Of a DNA stretch of 9,342 nt, positions 1-5,246 are shown one piece after another. How positions within the stretch are numbered: the stretch's first letter is position 1; every line of letters begins with the position of its first letter. Under the pieces are notes generated by a model, which worked only from the letters and a program-made list of their open reading frames with translations, had not been told where the DNA came from and made no database searches. Location: NCBI GenBank assembly GCA_937930165.1, contig CALGVL010000390.1, positions 1-9,342 of the forward strand, read 5' to 3'. Origin of the DNA: an uncultured Acetobacteraceae bacterium. GTDB lineage: Bacteria; Pseudomonadota; Alphaproteobacteria; Acetobacterales; Acetobacteraceae. The position numbers and the translations under genes were made by a program.

Positions 1-754
1 CGACGGCGCAGATCGTCCAGGGGAAGCACCAGCCGTTGCAGTGGAACATCGGCAGGGTCCAGAGATAGACCGGATGCCGGCCCATCCCCGAGGACAGCAC
101 ATTCCCCGTGGCCAGAAGCTGCGCGCCGCGATGGTGATAGACCACACCCTTCGGCCTTCCGGTTGTGCCGGAGGTGTAGTTCAGCGTGATCGCATCCCAC
201 TCGTCCCGCGGCATGGGCCAGGCGAAGCCCGGGTCGCCTTCCGCCAACAGGGCCTCGTAATCGAGCCCGCCCATGGTGTTGGCGCGGGCGGAGGCGGGTG
301 CTTCCGGGTCGTCCACCTCCACCACCAGCGGCTGCGTCTTGGCCTGGGCCAGGGCCACGCGCAGCAGGGGCAGGAATTCGCGGTCCACGATGACCGCCTT
401 CGCCTCCCCATGGTCGAGGATATAGGCGATAGTTGCGGCATCCAGCCTGGTGTTCAGGGTGTTCAGCACGGCGCCCGCCATGGGCACGCCGTAATGGCAT
501 TCCAGCATCTCCGGGATATTCGGCAGCAGCGCCGCCACCGTGTCGCCGCGCCCGATGCCGCGGGCTGTGAGTGCGGAGGCCAGCCGCACGCAGCGGTCCC
601 GCAGCTCGCGGTAGGGACGGCGCAGGGCGCCGTGCACCACGGCGATATGCTCCGGGAAGACGGCGGCCGCGCGTTCCAGGAACAACAGTGGCGTCAGCGG
701 CTGAAAGTTCGCCGGGTTGCGGTCGAGATTGGTCTCGTAATCCTGCGCTGCCAT
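1..754 (-). CDS. AMP-forming acyl-CoA synthetase, N-terminal part (3' end outside window)
   Basis: ANL-superfamily ligase that would activate a carboxylic acid through an acyl-adenylate to its CoA thioester, in the cytoplasm. I read 251 codons without a stop; the gene continues past the left edge, so the C-terminal domain is not visible. The adenylate-forming signature YTSGTTGRPKG lies at residues 193-203. It is followed by LPMFHCNGWCFPW near 234-246, a segment typical of the medium/long-chain acyl-CoA synthetase and DmdB-like (methylmercaptopropionate-CoA ligase) branch. The ATG at 754 is preceded by GAGGGTGAC, a good ribosome binding site. It starts 12 bp after the stop of the crotonase gene, so the two are very probably co-transcribed. 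Family assignment is firm. Chain length and substrate cannot be set from half a protein. Confidence 0.93.
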   Translation of the reverse strand, partial: MAAQDYETNLDRNPANFQPLTPLLFLERAAAVFPEHIAVVHGALRRPYRELRDRCVRLASALTARGIGRGDTVAALLPNIPEMLECHYGVPMAGAVLNTLNTRLDAATIAYILDHGEAKAVIVDREFLPLLRVALAQAKTQPLVVEVDDPEAPASARANTMGGLDYEALLAEGDPGFAWPMPRDEWDAITLNYTSGTTGRPKGVVYHHRGAQLLATGNVLSSGMGRHPVYLWTLPMFHCNGWCFPWTICAV

Positions 755-766
755 GTCACCCTCGCC

Positions 767-1585
767 CTAACGATGCCGCCAGGAAGGCTGGCGCTTGCCG
801 AGGAAGGCGCCGATGCCCTCGGCAGCATCCTCGGCCAGCAGATTCTCCACCATCACCGCCCCGGCCTCCGCATAGGCCTGCGGCAGATCCAGGCCGATCT
901 GCCGGTTGAAGCCCCGCTTGCCCATCCGCAGCGCCACCGCCGAGCGTGCGGCGATTCGCCGCGCCAGGTCCAGTGCCGTGTCCAGCAGCGCCTCCGGCGG
1001 CACCACCCGGTTTACCAAACCGATGCGATGCGCCTCCTCGGCCGGGATCATCTCGCCGAGCAGCAGCATCTCCATGGCCGCCTTGCGCGGCACGGCGCGG
1101 GAGAGGGCGACCGCCGGCGTCGAGCAGAACAGCCCGATATCCACCCCTGGCGTGCAGAATTTCGCGGCCGAGGAGGCCACCACCAGGTCGCAGCTTGCCG
1201 CAAGCTGGCACCCGGCGGCAGTCGCGACGCCCTGCACCGCGGCGATCACCGGCTGCGGCAGCCCGACCACCGCCTGCATGACCGCGCTACAGGCCGTCAT
1301 GCAGTCCTCGAAGAAGGCGCGACCGCCATCGGGATCGGCGCGGTGCGCTGTGAGTTCCTTCAGGTCATGGCCGGCGGAGAAGGCCGGGCCGTTCGCCGCC
1401 AGGACCACCGCGCGGATCCCATCCTCCGCCGCCACCTCCTCCAGCCGGGCGGAGAGGGTGGCGAGCATGGCACGGGAGAGGCTGTTGCGCGCCGCCGGCC
1501 GGTTCAGGGTGAGGATGGCGACCGCGCCATCATACCGGCGCAGGACCAGCGGCGAATTGTCCCCGATCTCGGCGGGCATGGACAT
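767..1585 (-). CDS. Crotonase-family protein, ECHDC3-like enoyl-CoA hydratase/isomerase homologue
   Basis: Crotonase-fold protein of 272 residues, the usual length. The oxyanion-hole segments are visible as FSAGHDL (69-75) and GVATAAGCQLAASCD (119-133). The stretch PGVDIGLFCSTPAVALSRAVPRK (146-168) and the C-terminal EGIGAFLGKRQPSW match the ECHDC3 subgroup as I know it. The two glutamates used for hydration in rat enoyl-CoA hydratase (E144, E164) align with Gln127 and Gly147, so classical hydratase activity is doubtful. CoA-thioester binding is likely, but the reaction is unknown. I chose the ATG at 1585 because AAGGGAGG sits 7 nt upstream; an in-frame ATG nine codons earlier (1612) would put that site inside the gene. 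It lies 123 bp after the DUF35 gene, across a strong hairpin, and 12 bp before the acyl-CoA synthetase gene. Confidence 0.92.
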   Translation of the reverse strand: MSMPAEIGDNSPLVLRRYDGAVAILTLNRPAARNSLSRAMLATLSARLEEVAAEDGIRAVVLAANGPAFSAGHDLKELTAHRADPDGGRAFFEDCMTACSAVMQAVVGLPQPVIAAVQGVATAAGCQLAASCDLVVASSAAKFCTPGVDIGLFCSTPAVALSRAVPRKAAMEMLLLGEMIPAEEAHRIGLVNRVVPPEALLDTALDLARRIAARSAVALRMGKRGFNRQIGLDLPQAYAEAGAVMVENLLAEDAAEGIGAFLGKRQPSWRHR

Positions 1586-1674
1586 GGGCTGCCTCCCTTG
1601 GCTTCCACGCACTATGGCGCGCGCGACGGGCCAGGCAAGCGGCCGGGCGGGATGGCCCGCAGGGTAGGGGGAGG

Positions 1675-1701
1675 GCGGCCCGGGACATCGCGCCGGGCCG
1701 C
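1675..1701 (-). terminator. Strong GC hairpin after the DUF35 gene, possible terminator or attenuator
   Basis: A perfect 9-bp stem (GCGGCCCGG and CCGGGCCGC) with a 9-nt loop begins 7 nt after the DUF35 stop codon, read on the minus strand. There is no T-run after the stem, so it is not a textbook intrinsic terminator. It could terminate weakly, pause polymerase, or protect the 3' end of the upstream message. It sits in the only long gap (123 bp) in the lower half of the cluster and may set off the crotonase and ligase genes as a separate or less expressed unit. Confidence 0.35.
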
Positions 1702-1708
1702 TGGTTGC

Positions 1709-2107
1709 TCAGATCGGCGTGAACATGGTGGCCGGCGGGCTGTCGCCCTGGGTCGGCTTGAACACCACCTTCACCCGCTGGCCGATCCTCAGGCTGTCGA
1801 GGTCGCAGTCCACGATATTGGTGAAGATGCGGACGCCCTCATCCAGCTCGACATAGGCGACCGCGTAGGGCTCCTTGGTCCGCATCACGGAGTAGGTGTA
1901 GATCGTGCCCGTGCCCTTCGCCTCCACGAGTTCGACATTATTGGACAGCGTGAAGGGAGAGCAGCCGCGCGGATACCAGAAATACTTGCCGGTATCCTTG
2001 CAAAGCCCGATCAGCAGCCGGCCCTCGCGCGCCGCATCGAAATAGGGCTTGTTGGTCGGGTCCACCTGGATCGCCGGCAGGGCCCGGTCGGATGCCATCG
2101 TCGGCAT
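1709..2107 (-). CDS. DUF35 / OB-fold (ACAC family) thiolase-partner protein
   Basis: Small protein (132 residues) of the DUF35 type: an N-terminal helix and rubredoxin-like ribbon, then an OB-fold. The family typically pairs with SCP2-type thiolases or aldolases and helps bind the CoA ester, as in the Ltp2-ChsH2 steroid side-chain aldolase. The helix-ribbon region is PYFDAAREGRLLIGLCKDTGKYFWYPRGCS (21-50); the OB-fold includes GTGTIYTYSV and YAVAYVELDEGVRIFTNIV. A full family zinc ribbon has CxxC twice. Here only C36 and C49 remain, with T39 and F52 at the partner positions, so zinc is probably not bound. The ATG at 2107 is 5 bp after the thiolase stop with GGGAG 8 nt upstream; an ATG at 2098 is an alternative. 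Tight coupling to the thiolase supports one complex. Confidence 0.9.
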   Translation of the reverse strand: MPTMASDRALPAIQVDPTNKPYFDAAREGRLLIGLCKDTGKYFWYPRGCSPFTLSNNVELVEAKGTGTIYTYSVMRTKEPYAVAYVELDEGVRIFTNIVDCDLDSLRIGQRVKVVFKPTQGDSPPATMFTPI

Positions 2108-2112
2108 GGCTC

Positions 2113-3285
2113 TTACTCCCGCTCCAGGATCACGGTTGCGCTGCCATGGCGCGTGCCGAGCAGGCCGCCCGTGCCATGCGCCAGCGCCAGGGTGCAATTC
2201 GGCACCTGCACCTTCGGATGCGCCTCCCCACGCAACTGCCGAACGGCCTCGATCACCTTGGTCATGCCGCCGCGATTGGCCGGATGATTGTTGCACAGCC
2301 CGCCACCATCCGTGTTGAAGGGCAGCTTGCCAACGCCGGAGATCAGGTTGCCGTCGGCGACGAATTTGCCACCCTGGCCCTTCTCGCAGAAGCCGAGATC
2401 CTCAAGCTGGATCAGCACGGTGATGGTGAAGCTGTCATAGATGCTGGCATACTGGATGTCGGAGGGCTTCACCCCTGCTTCCTCGAAGGCCCGCGGCCCG
2501 CTCCAGCGCGCGCCGGAATAGGTCAGGTCGGTGTAGCCGGCATTCTGGTTCTTGGTCGCCTCGGCGGCGCCCCTCACCTTCACCAGCGGCCGCTTCAGGG
2601 ATTTGGCGATCTCCGGCCTGGCCACGATCAGCGCGCCGCCGCCATCCGAGATCACGCAGCAATCCAGCCGGTGCAGCGGGTCCGCGATCATGGGGGAGTT
2701 GACCACCTCCTCCACGGTCACGACCTTGCGCAGCATCGCATGCTCGTTCCACTGGGCATGGTGGCTGGCCGCCACCTTGATCCAGGCGAGCTGCTCGCTG
2801 GTGGTGCCGTATTCGTACATGTGCCGCATGGCGCACATCGCATAGGCATTGACGACGGTGCGGCCATAGGGGATCTCGAAGGGATCGTCCGGGACGTTCA
2901 CGCCCCAGCTCCGCGGCGCCGTGCCGGTCGCCATCGCCTCTGCCCGCGGCCGCCCGGCCAGGGTGATCAGCGCGATGTTGCACTTACCGAGCGCGATCGC
3001 CTCCGCCGCATGCCCGACATGCAGGATGTAGGAGGAACCGCCGACATCCGTGCTGTCCAGATGCCGCAGCTTCGTCAGCCCGAGATAGTCCGCCATGTTG
3101 ATCGGGCCGAGGCCGGGAGCGGCACCGGTGCAGAAATAGCCGTCGATGTCGTCCTTGGACAGGCCGGCATCCTGCAGCGCGCCGAAGGCGACCTCCGCAT
3201 GGAGCTGGGCGACCGACTTGTCATCGGCCTTGCGGGTCGGGTGCTCGAAGGCGCCGACGATATAGGCTTTGCCGTTGATGCTCAT
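2113..3285 (-). CDS. SCP2-type thiolase-like protein (probable thiolase or aldolase subunit)
   Basis: Thiolase-fold protein of 390 residues, the normal length for SCP-x type thiolases. Family landmarks are YDSFTITVLIQLEDLGFCEKG (283-303), NTDGGGLCNNHPAN (324-337, with His334 at the conserved active-site histidine) and LAHGTGG (368-374). The nucleophile region reads TDVGGSSYILHVGHA (79-93): serines stand where an acetyl-accepting cysteine is expected, and the C-terminal loop also has no cysteine. This subgroup is usually annotated as a thiolase or acetyl-CoA acetyltransferase, yet some DUF35-linked members are retro-aldolases (Ltp2). The start at 3285 begins the recognisable N-terminus (MSINGKAYIVGAFEHPTRK). 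Upstream in-frame codons from 3348 have no homology and overlap a ribosome binding site used by a tiny leader ORF. The DUF35 gene follows after 5 bp. Confidence 0.93.
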   Translation of the reverse strand: MSINGKAYIVGAFEHPTRKADDKSVAQLHAEVAFGALQDAGLSKDDIDGYFCTGAAPGLGPINMADYLGLTKLRHLDSTDVGGSSYILHVGHAAEAIALGKCNIALITLAGRPRAEAMATGTAPRSWGVNVPDDPFEIPYGRTVVNAYAMCAMRHMYEYGTTSEQLAWIKVAASHHAQWNEHAMLRKVVTVEEVVNSPMIADPLHRLDCCVISDGGGALIVARPEIAKSLKRPLVKVRGAAEATKNQNAGYTDLTYSGARWSGPRAFEEAGVKPSDIQYASIYDSFTITVLIQLEDLGFCEKGQGGKFVADGNLISGVGKLPFNTDGGGLCNNHPANRGGMTKVIEAVRQLRGEAHPKVQVPNCTLALAHGTGGLLGTRHGSATVILERE

Positions 3286-3314
3286 GGTTGCGCCGGGCCT
3301 TTGCCTGGGGTCAT
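3282..3314 (-). CDS. Possible ten-residue leader peptide translationally coupled to the thiolase
   Basis: The ATG at 3314 has the best Shine-Dalgarno sequence in this part of the window (AAGGAGAGG, 5 nt before the ATG). It opens an ORF of ten codons (MTPGKGPAQP). Its TGA stop overlaps the thiolase ATG in a four-base ATGA. The thiolase start itself has only a weak site upstream, so ribosomes delivered by the leader could reinitiate there. Seen directly: the motif, the ORF and the overlap. Inferred: that it is translated. It could equally be a chance ATG, with the strong site serving the thiolase at a long distance. Confidence 0.35.
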   Translation of the reverse strand: MTPGKGPAQP

Positions 3315-3414
3315 GTGTTCCTCTCCTTACGCGGCCTTGCCAGGCCACGGTGGCGCAGGGTCTACGCCCGGCGGCGGCACGTCAACCCGCGGCCGCCTGC
3401 ATCCCGCGGGCCGG

Positions 3415-3440
3415 TGCCCCGGACCGGGGCATTCGCCCCG
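3415..3440 (-). terminator. Two overlapping GC hairpins downstream of the SDR gene
   Basis: TGCCCCGG-A-CCGGGGCA (3415-3431) and CGGGGC-ATTC-GCCCCG (3425-3440) share bases and cannot form together. They lie 15-40 nt after the SDR stop codon in the 170-bp gap before the thiolase. There is no T-run, so termination is uncertain. In DNA this rich in GC such stems also arise by chance. Confidence 0.22.
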
Positions 3441-3455
3441 ACGTGATCGGGCCAT

Positions 3456-4223
3456 TCAGAGCACGCTGGTCAGGCCGCCATCCACATAGATCAACTGTCC
3501 ATTCACATAGCTGGACGCGTCCGAGGCCAGGAACACCGCCGCCCCGATCAGCTCATCCGTATTGCCCCAGCGCCCGGCTGGGGTGCGCCTGCAAAGCCAG
3601 TCGTTGAAGGCCGGATCGGCCATGAGCGGCGCCGTCATCTCGGTAGAGAAATAGCCGGGCGCAATTCCATTCGCCTGGATGCCGTACCGGGCCCAATCGG
3701 CGCACATGGCCCTGGTCAGCATCATCAGCGCACCCTTGGTGGCGGAGTAGGGAGCGGTGGTCGGCCGTGCCAGCATGCTCATCACCGAGCAGGTATTGAT
3801 GATCTTGCCGCGGCCACGCGGGATCATCCGCTGCGCGCAGGCCTGGGCGCAGAAGAAGGCGGCATCGAGATTGGTCGAGATGACCGCGCGCCAAGTCTCC
3901 TCGGCAATCTCATGCAGCGGCCCGCGCAGGTTGATTCCAGCATTGTTGCAAAGGATGTCGATCGGCCCGAGGTTCTCCTCGATGTCCGCCACGCTGGCCT
4001 GTACGGCGGCGCGATCGGTGACGTCGAAGCTGGCAGTCCTGGCCACAATGCCCTCATCGGCGAGGCGCGCTGCGGCGGCAGCGAGTTTCCTGGCATCGCG
4101 GCCATTCAGCACGACTTCAGCACCGGCCAGGGCCAAGCCGCGGGCCAGCGCGAAACCGATCCCCTGGCTGGAGCCGGTGACCAGTGCGCGCCGTCCGGTC
4201 AGGTCGAAAAGCCTGAGTGACAT
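3456..4223 (-). CDS. SDR-family oxidoreductase, gluconate 5-dehydrogenase type
   Basis: Classical short-chain dehydrogenase of 255 residues, which would reduce or oxidise a carbonyl/alcohol with NAD(H) or NADP(H). The cofactor motif TGSSQGIG is at 16-23, NNAG at 93-96, and the tetrad N118-S146-Y159-K163 is intact (YSATK at 159-163). The C-terminal half (NGIAPGYFSTEM, RTPAGRWG, FLASDASSYVNGQLIYVDGG) closely follows gluconate 5-dehydrogenase. In this neighbourhood, however, the substrate may be a hydroxyacyl or ketone intermediate rather than a sugar acid. TAGGAGGGGG lies about 9 nt before the ATG at 4223. It is the first gene of the catabolic cluster, 170 bp before the thiolase start, with a 306-bp non-coding stretch upstream that must hold its promoter. 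The SDR family call is secure; the substrate is not. Confidence 0.93.
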   Translation of the reverse strand: MSLRLFDLTGRRALVTGSSQGIGFALARGLALAGAEVVLNGRDARKLAAAAARLADEGIVARTASFDVTDRAAVQASVADIEENLGPIDILCNNAGINLRGPLHEIAEETWRAVISTNLDAAFFCAQACAQRMIPRGRGKIINTCSVMSMLARPTTAPYSATKGALMMLTRAMCADWARYGIQANGIAPGYFSTEMTAPLMADPAFNDWLCRRTPAGRWGNTDELIGAAVFLASDASSYVNGQLIYVDGGLTSVL

Positions 4224-4408
4224 GGCCCAACCCCCTCCTACCGCAACAGGTTCGCAGGAGGGAGTGGGATCGGCAAGCCGGGGCCGGCGCTCCCGCTTCC
4301 AGGCTTGGCAGACGCGGCGCCACGGCGCGATCCACGGGACCTGGGAGAGTGGCAGGTCGCCGGACCGGGCGACTCCGCCGGCGCTATGGCCGGAGCCTCG
4401 CCCCGGCT

Positions 4409-4422
4409 CGGAATCGATTCCG
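4409..4422. repeat. Perfect 14-bp palindrome CGGAATCGATTCCG, candidate operator
   Basis: Exact dyad symmetry of 14 bp with a comparatively AT-rich centre in very GC-rich surroundings, 186 bp upstream of the SDR start codon. A dimeric repressor such as a TetR- or GntR-family protein could bind it. No regulator gene is in the window, so this is inference. Confidence 0.35.
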
Positions 4423-4477
4423 GGATGGCGGACGTAGTCTGCCCCGCTTCGTAGCCGGGAAGCCGGTGCGGTGCGCA

Positions 4478-4495
4478 GCCCCGCGGCCGCGGGGC
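4478..4495. repeat. Perfect 18-bp palindrome GCCCCGCGGCCGCGGGGC, possible hairpin after the SPW gene
   Basis: Exact 18-bp dyad starting 34 nt after the SPW gene stop on the minus strand. In RNA it would fold into a 7-bp stem with a GGCC loop. No T-run follows. It could be a weak terminator or a 3' stabiliser, or a result of base composition. Confidence 0.35.
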
Positions 4496-4529
4496 ATCTC
4501 TGGCCGCCGCCGGCATGGCGGATCTTTGC

Positions 4530-4994
4530 TCAATGCGTCGTGGCTTCAGGTTCCGTTCGCCCCGACATGGCACTCCAGGCGCCCAGGATCAGGACGATGG
4601 CGCCAACAACGATATCGTTCCAATGCGCGTTGGTGGCGGCCTGGACCGCGGGGGCCATGGCCGGGGCTGCCGGTGCTGCCGCTCCCATTCCTGCCGGCGG
4701 GGCTGCGGCGGCCGGGCCATAAGGCCAGATGAAGGAGGAAATGATCAGCCAGGCGCCGATTCCGGCATTTGTCCAGCTCAGACCCGGTCCGGCCGCGGGC
4801 GACCAGACCCGCGCCGCAGCCAACAGCGCGATAAGGATGCCACAAACGACATTGTTCCAGGTTGGCCAAGGCAGCCCCGAATAGCCCAGCACCCATGGCG
4901 AGATGATCAGCCAGAGGCCGAGGACAATGTTCAGCCCGCTCGCCCCGCGCACCGTCGCGCCGGAGTAGGTTCCGTTCGTGTAGGTTGCGTTCAT
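4530..4994 (-). CDS. Small membrane protein with SPW repeats
   Basis: Protein of 154 residues with two copies of the SPW-repeat unit, each a pair of transmembrane helices, probably in the inner membrane. The first copy has IISPWVLGYSG (30-40), then WNNVVCGILIALLAAARVW (46-64). The second has WLIISSFIWPYGP (82-94), then WNDIVVGAIVLILGAW (125-140), in which the SPW triplet has degenerated. About 30 residues rich in Ala and Pro (95-122) are inserted between the two helices of the second copy. The molecular function of SPW-repeat proteins is unknown to me. The start at 4994 (MNATYTNG) has GAGG 7 nt upstream; an in-frame start nine codons earlier (5021) is less likely. It stands alone between the flagellar operon and the catabolic cluster. 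Confidence 0.85.
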   Translation of the reverse strand: MNATYTNGTYSGATVRGASGLNIVLGLWLIISPWVLGYSGLPWPTWNNVVCGILIALLAAARVWSPAAGPGLSWTNAGIGAWLIISSFIWPYGPAAAAPPAGMGAAAPAAPAMAPAVQAATNAHWNDIVVGAIVLILGAWSAMSGRTEPEATTH

Positions 4995-5053
4995 GATGAG
5001 ACCTCGATTGCCGAGCCGCACCTGGCCAAGCCGGGGCGATCCTTGTCTCGGGT

Positions 5054-5083
5054 CTTGGCCGTACAGATGCAGCCTTGGCCGTA
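5054..5083. promoter_or_regulatory. 10-bp direct repeat CTTGGCCGTA with 20-bp period upstream of the SPW gene
   Basis: CTTGGCCGTA occurs at 5054-5063 and 5074-5083, start-to-start 20 bp, about two helical turns. It lies 60-89 bp upstream of the SPW start codon. Such spacing suits a regulator binding in tandem on one DNA face. No known binding motif is recognised. Confidence 0.3.
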
Positions 5084-5145
5084 ACCGGGGAATTTTCCGC
5101 AGGTTTCGTCAAACCGAGTTGCGATGAGCCGGAAAGTAGGGCGGC

Positions 5146-5246
5146 CCGCCGGATATCCCCTGTCCGGGTTGCCGGCGGACCTGCTGCGGAAGTGATGAAC
5201 GGATCGGCGCGGTGGGCAGGCGGACCGCGGCGCCCGGAAGCCGGGC
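5146..5246 (-). terminator. Inverted repeats following flgH, possible end of the flagellar operon
   Basis: GCCCGG-AAG-CCGGGC (5232-5246, touching the flgH stop codon) and CCGCCGG-19-CCGGCGG (5146-5178) lie just downstream of flgH on the minus strand. The operon probably ends here, because the next gene is unrelated and 251 bp away. Neither stem is followed by a T-run, so the exact terminator is uncertain. The rest of 4995-5245 holds only the direct repeat described separately and a short GGTTT-CGTC-AAACC inverted repeat at 5102-5115. Confidence 0.3.

Larger units (their letters stand above)
4224..4529. other. Non-coding interval upstream of the SDR gene
   Basis: 306 bp between the SPW gene stop and the SDR start. 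I see no convincing gene in it. A minus-strand frame across 4238-4573 overlaps the end of the SPW gene and has a composition typical of shadow frames. No clear -35/-10 or sigma-54 promoter was recognised, although the SDR promoter should be here. Three inverted repeats stand out: GTCGCC-6-GGCGAC (4356-4373), a 14-bp palindrome (4409-4422) and an 18-bp palindrome (4478-4495). Confidence 0.6.

Noticed and set aside
41..2287. 748-codon open frame on the plus strand
   Set aside because: It runs codon-on-codon antisense to three real genes that happen to share a register (ligase, crotonase, DUF35). Its composition is Arg/His/Gly-rich without any recognisable domain, and it crosses both intergenic gaps. 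High GC at third positions explains the lack of stops.
2113..3348. Thiolase start at 3348 instead of 3285
   Set aside because: The extra 21 residues have no family similarity and span a strong Shine-Dalgarno sequence; homologous sequence begins at MSINGKAY.
2092..3489. 465-codon open frame on the plus strand
   Set aside because: Exact-register antisense shadow of the thiolase gene; no domain, no ribosome binding logic, low-complexity composition.
4238..4573. 111-codon minus-strand frame between the SDR and SPW genes
   Set aside because: It overlaps the SPW 3' end in another frame, is Arg/Pro/Ala-rich, and contains two palindromes; nothing supports coding.
5107..5112. TTGACG on the minus strand as a sigma-70 -35 box for the SPW gene
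   Set aside because: No acceptable -10 hexamer lies 16-18 bp downstream (the sequence there is CCCGGT-like), so a promoter cannot be claimed.
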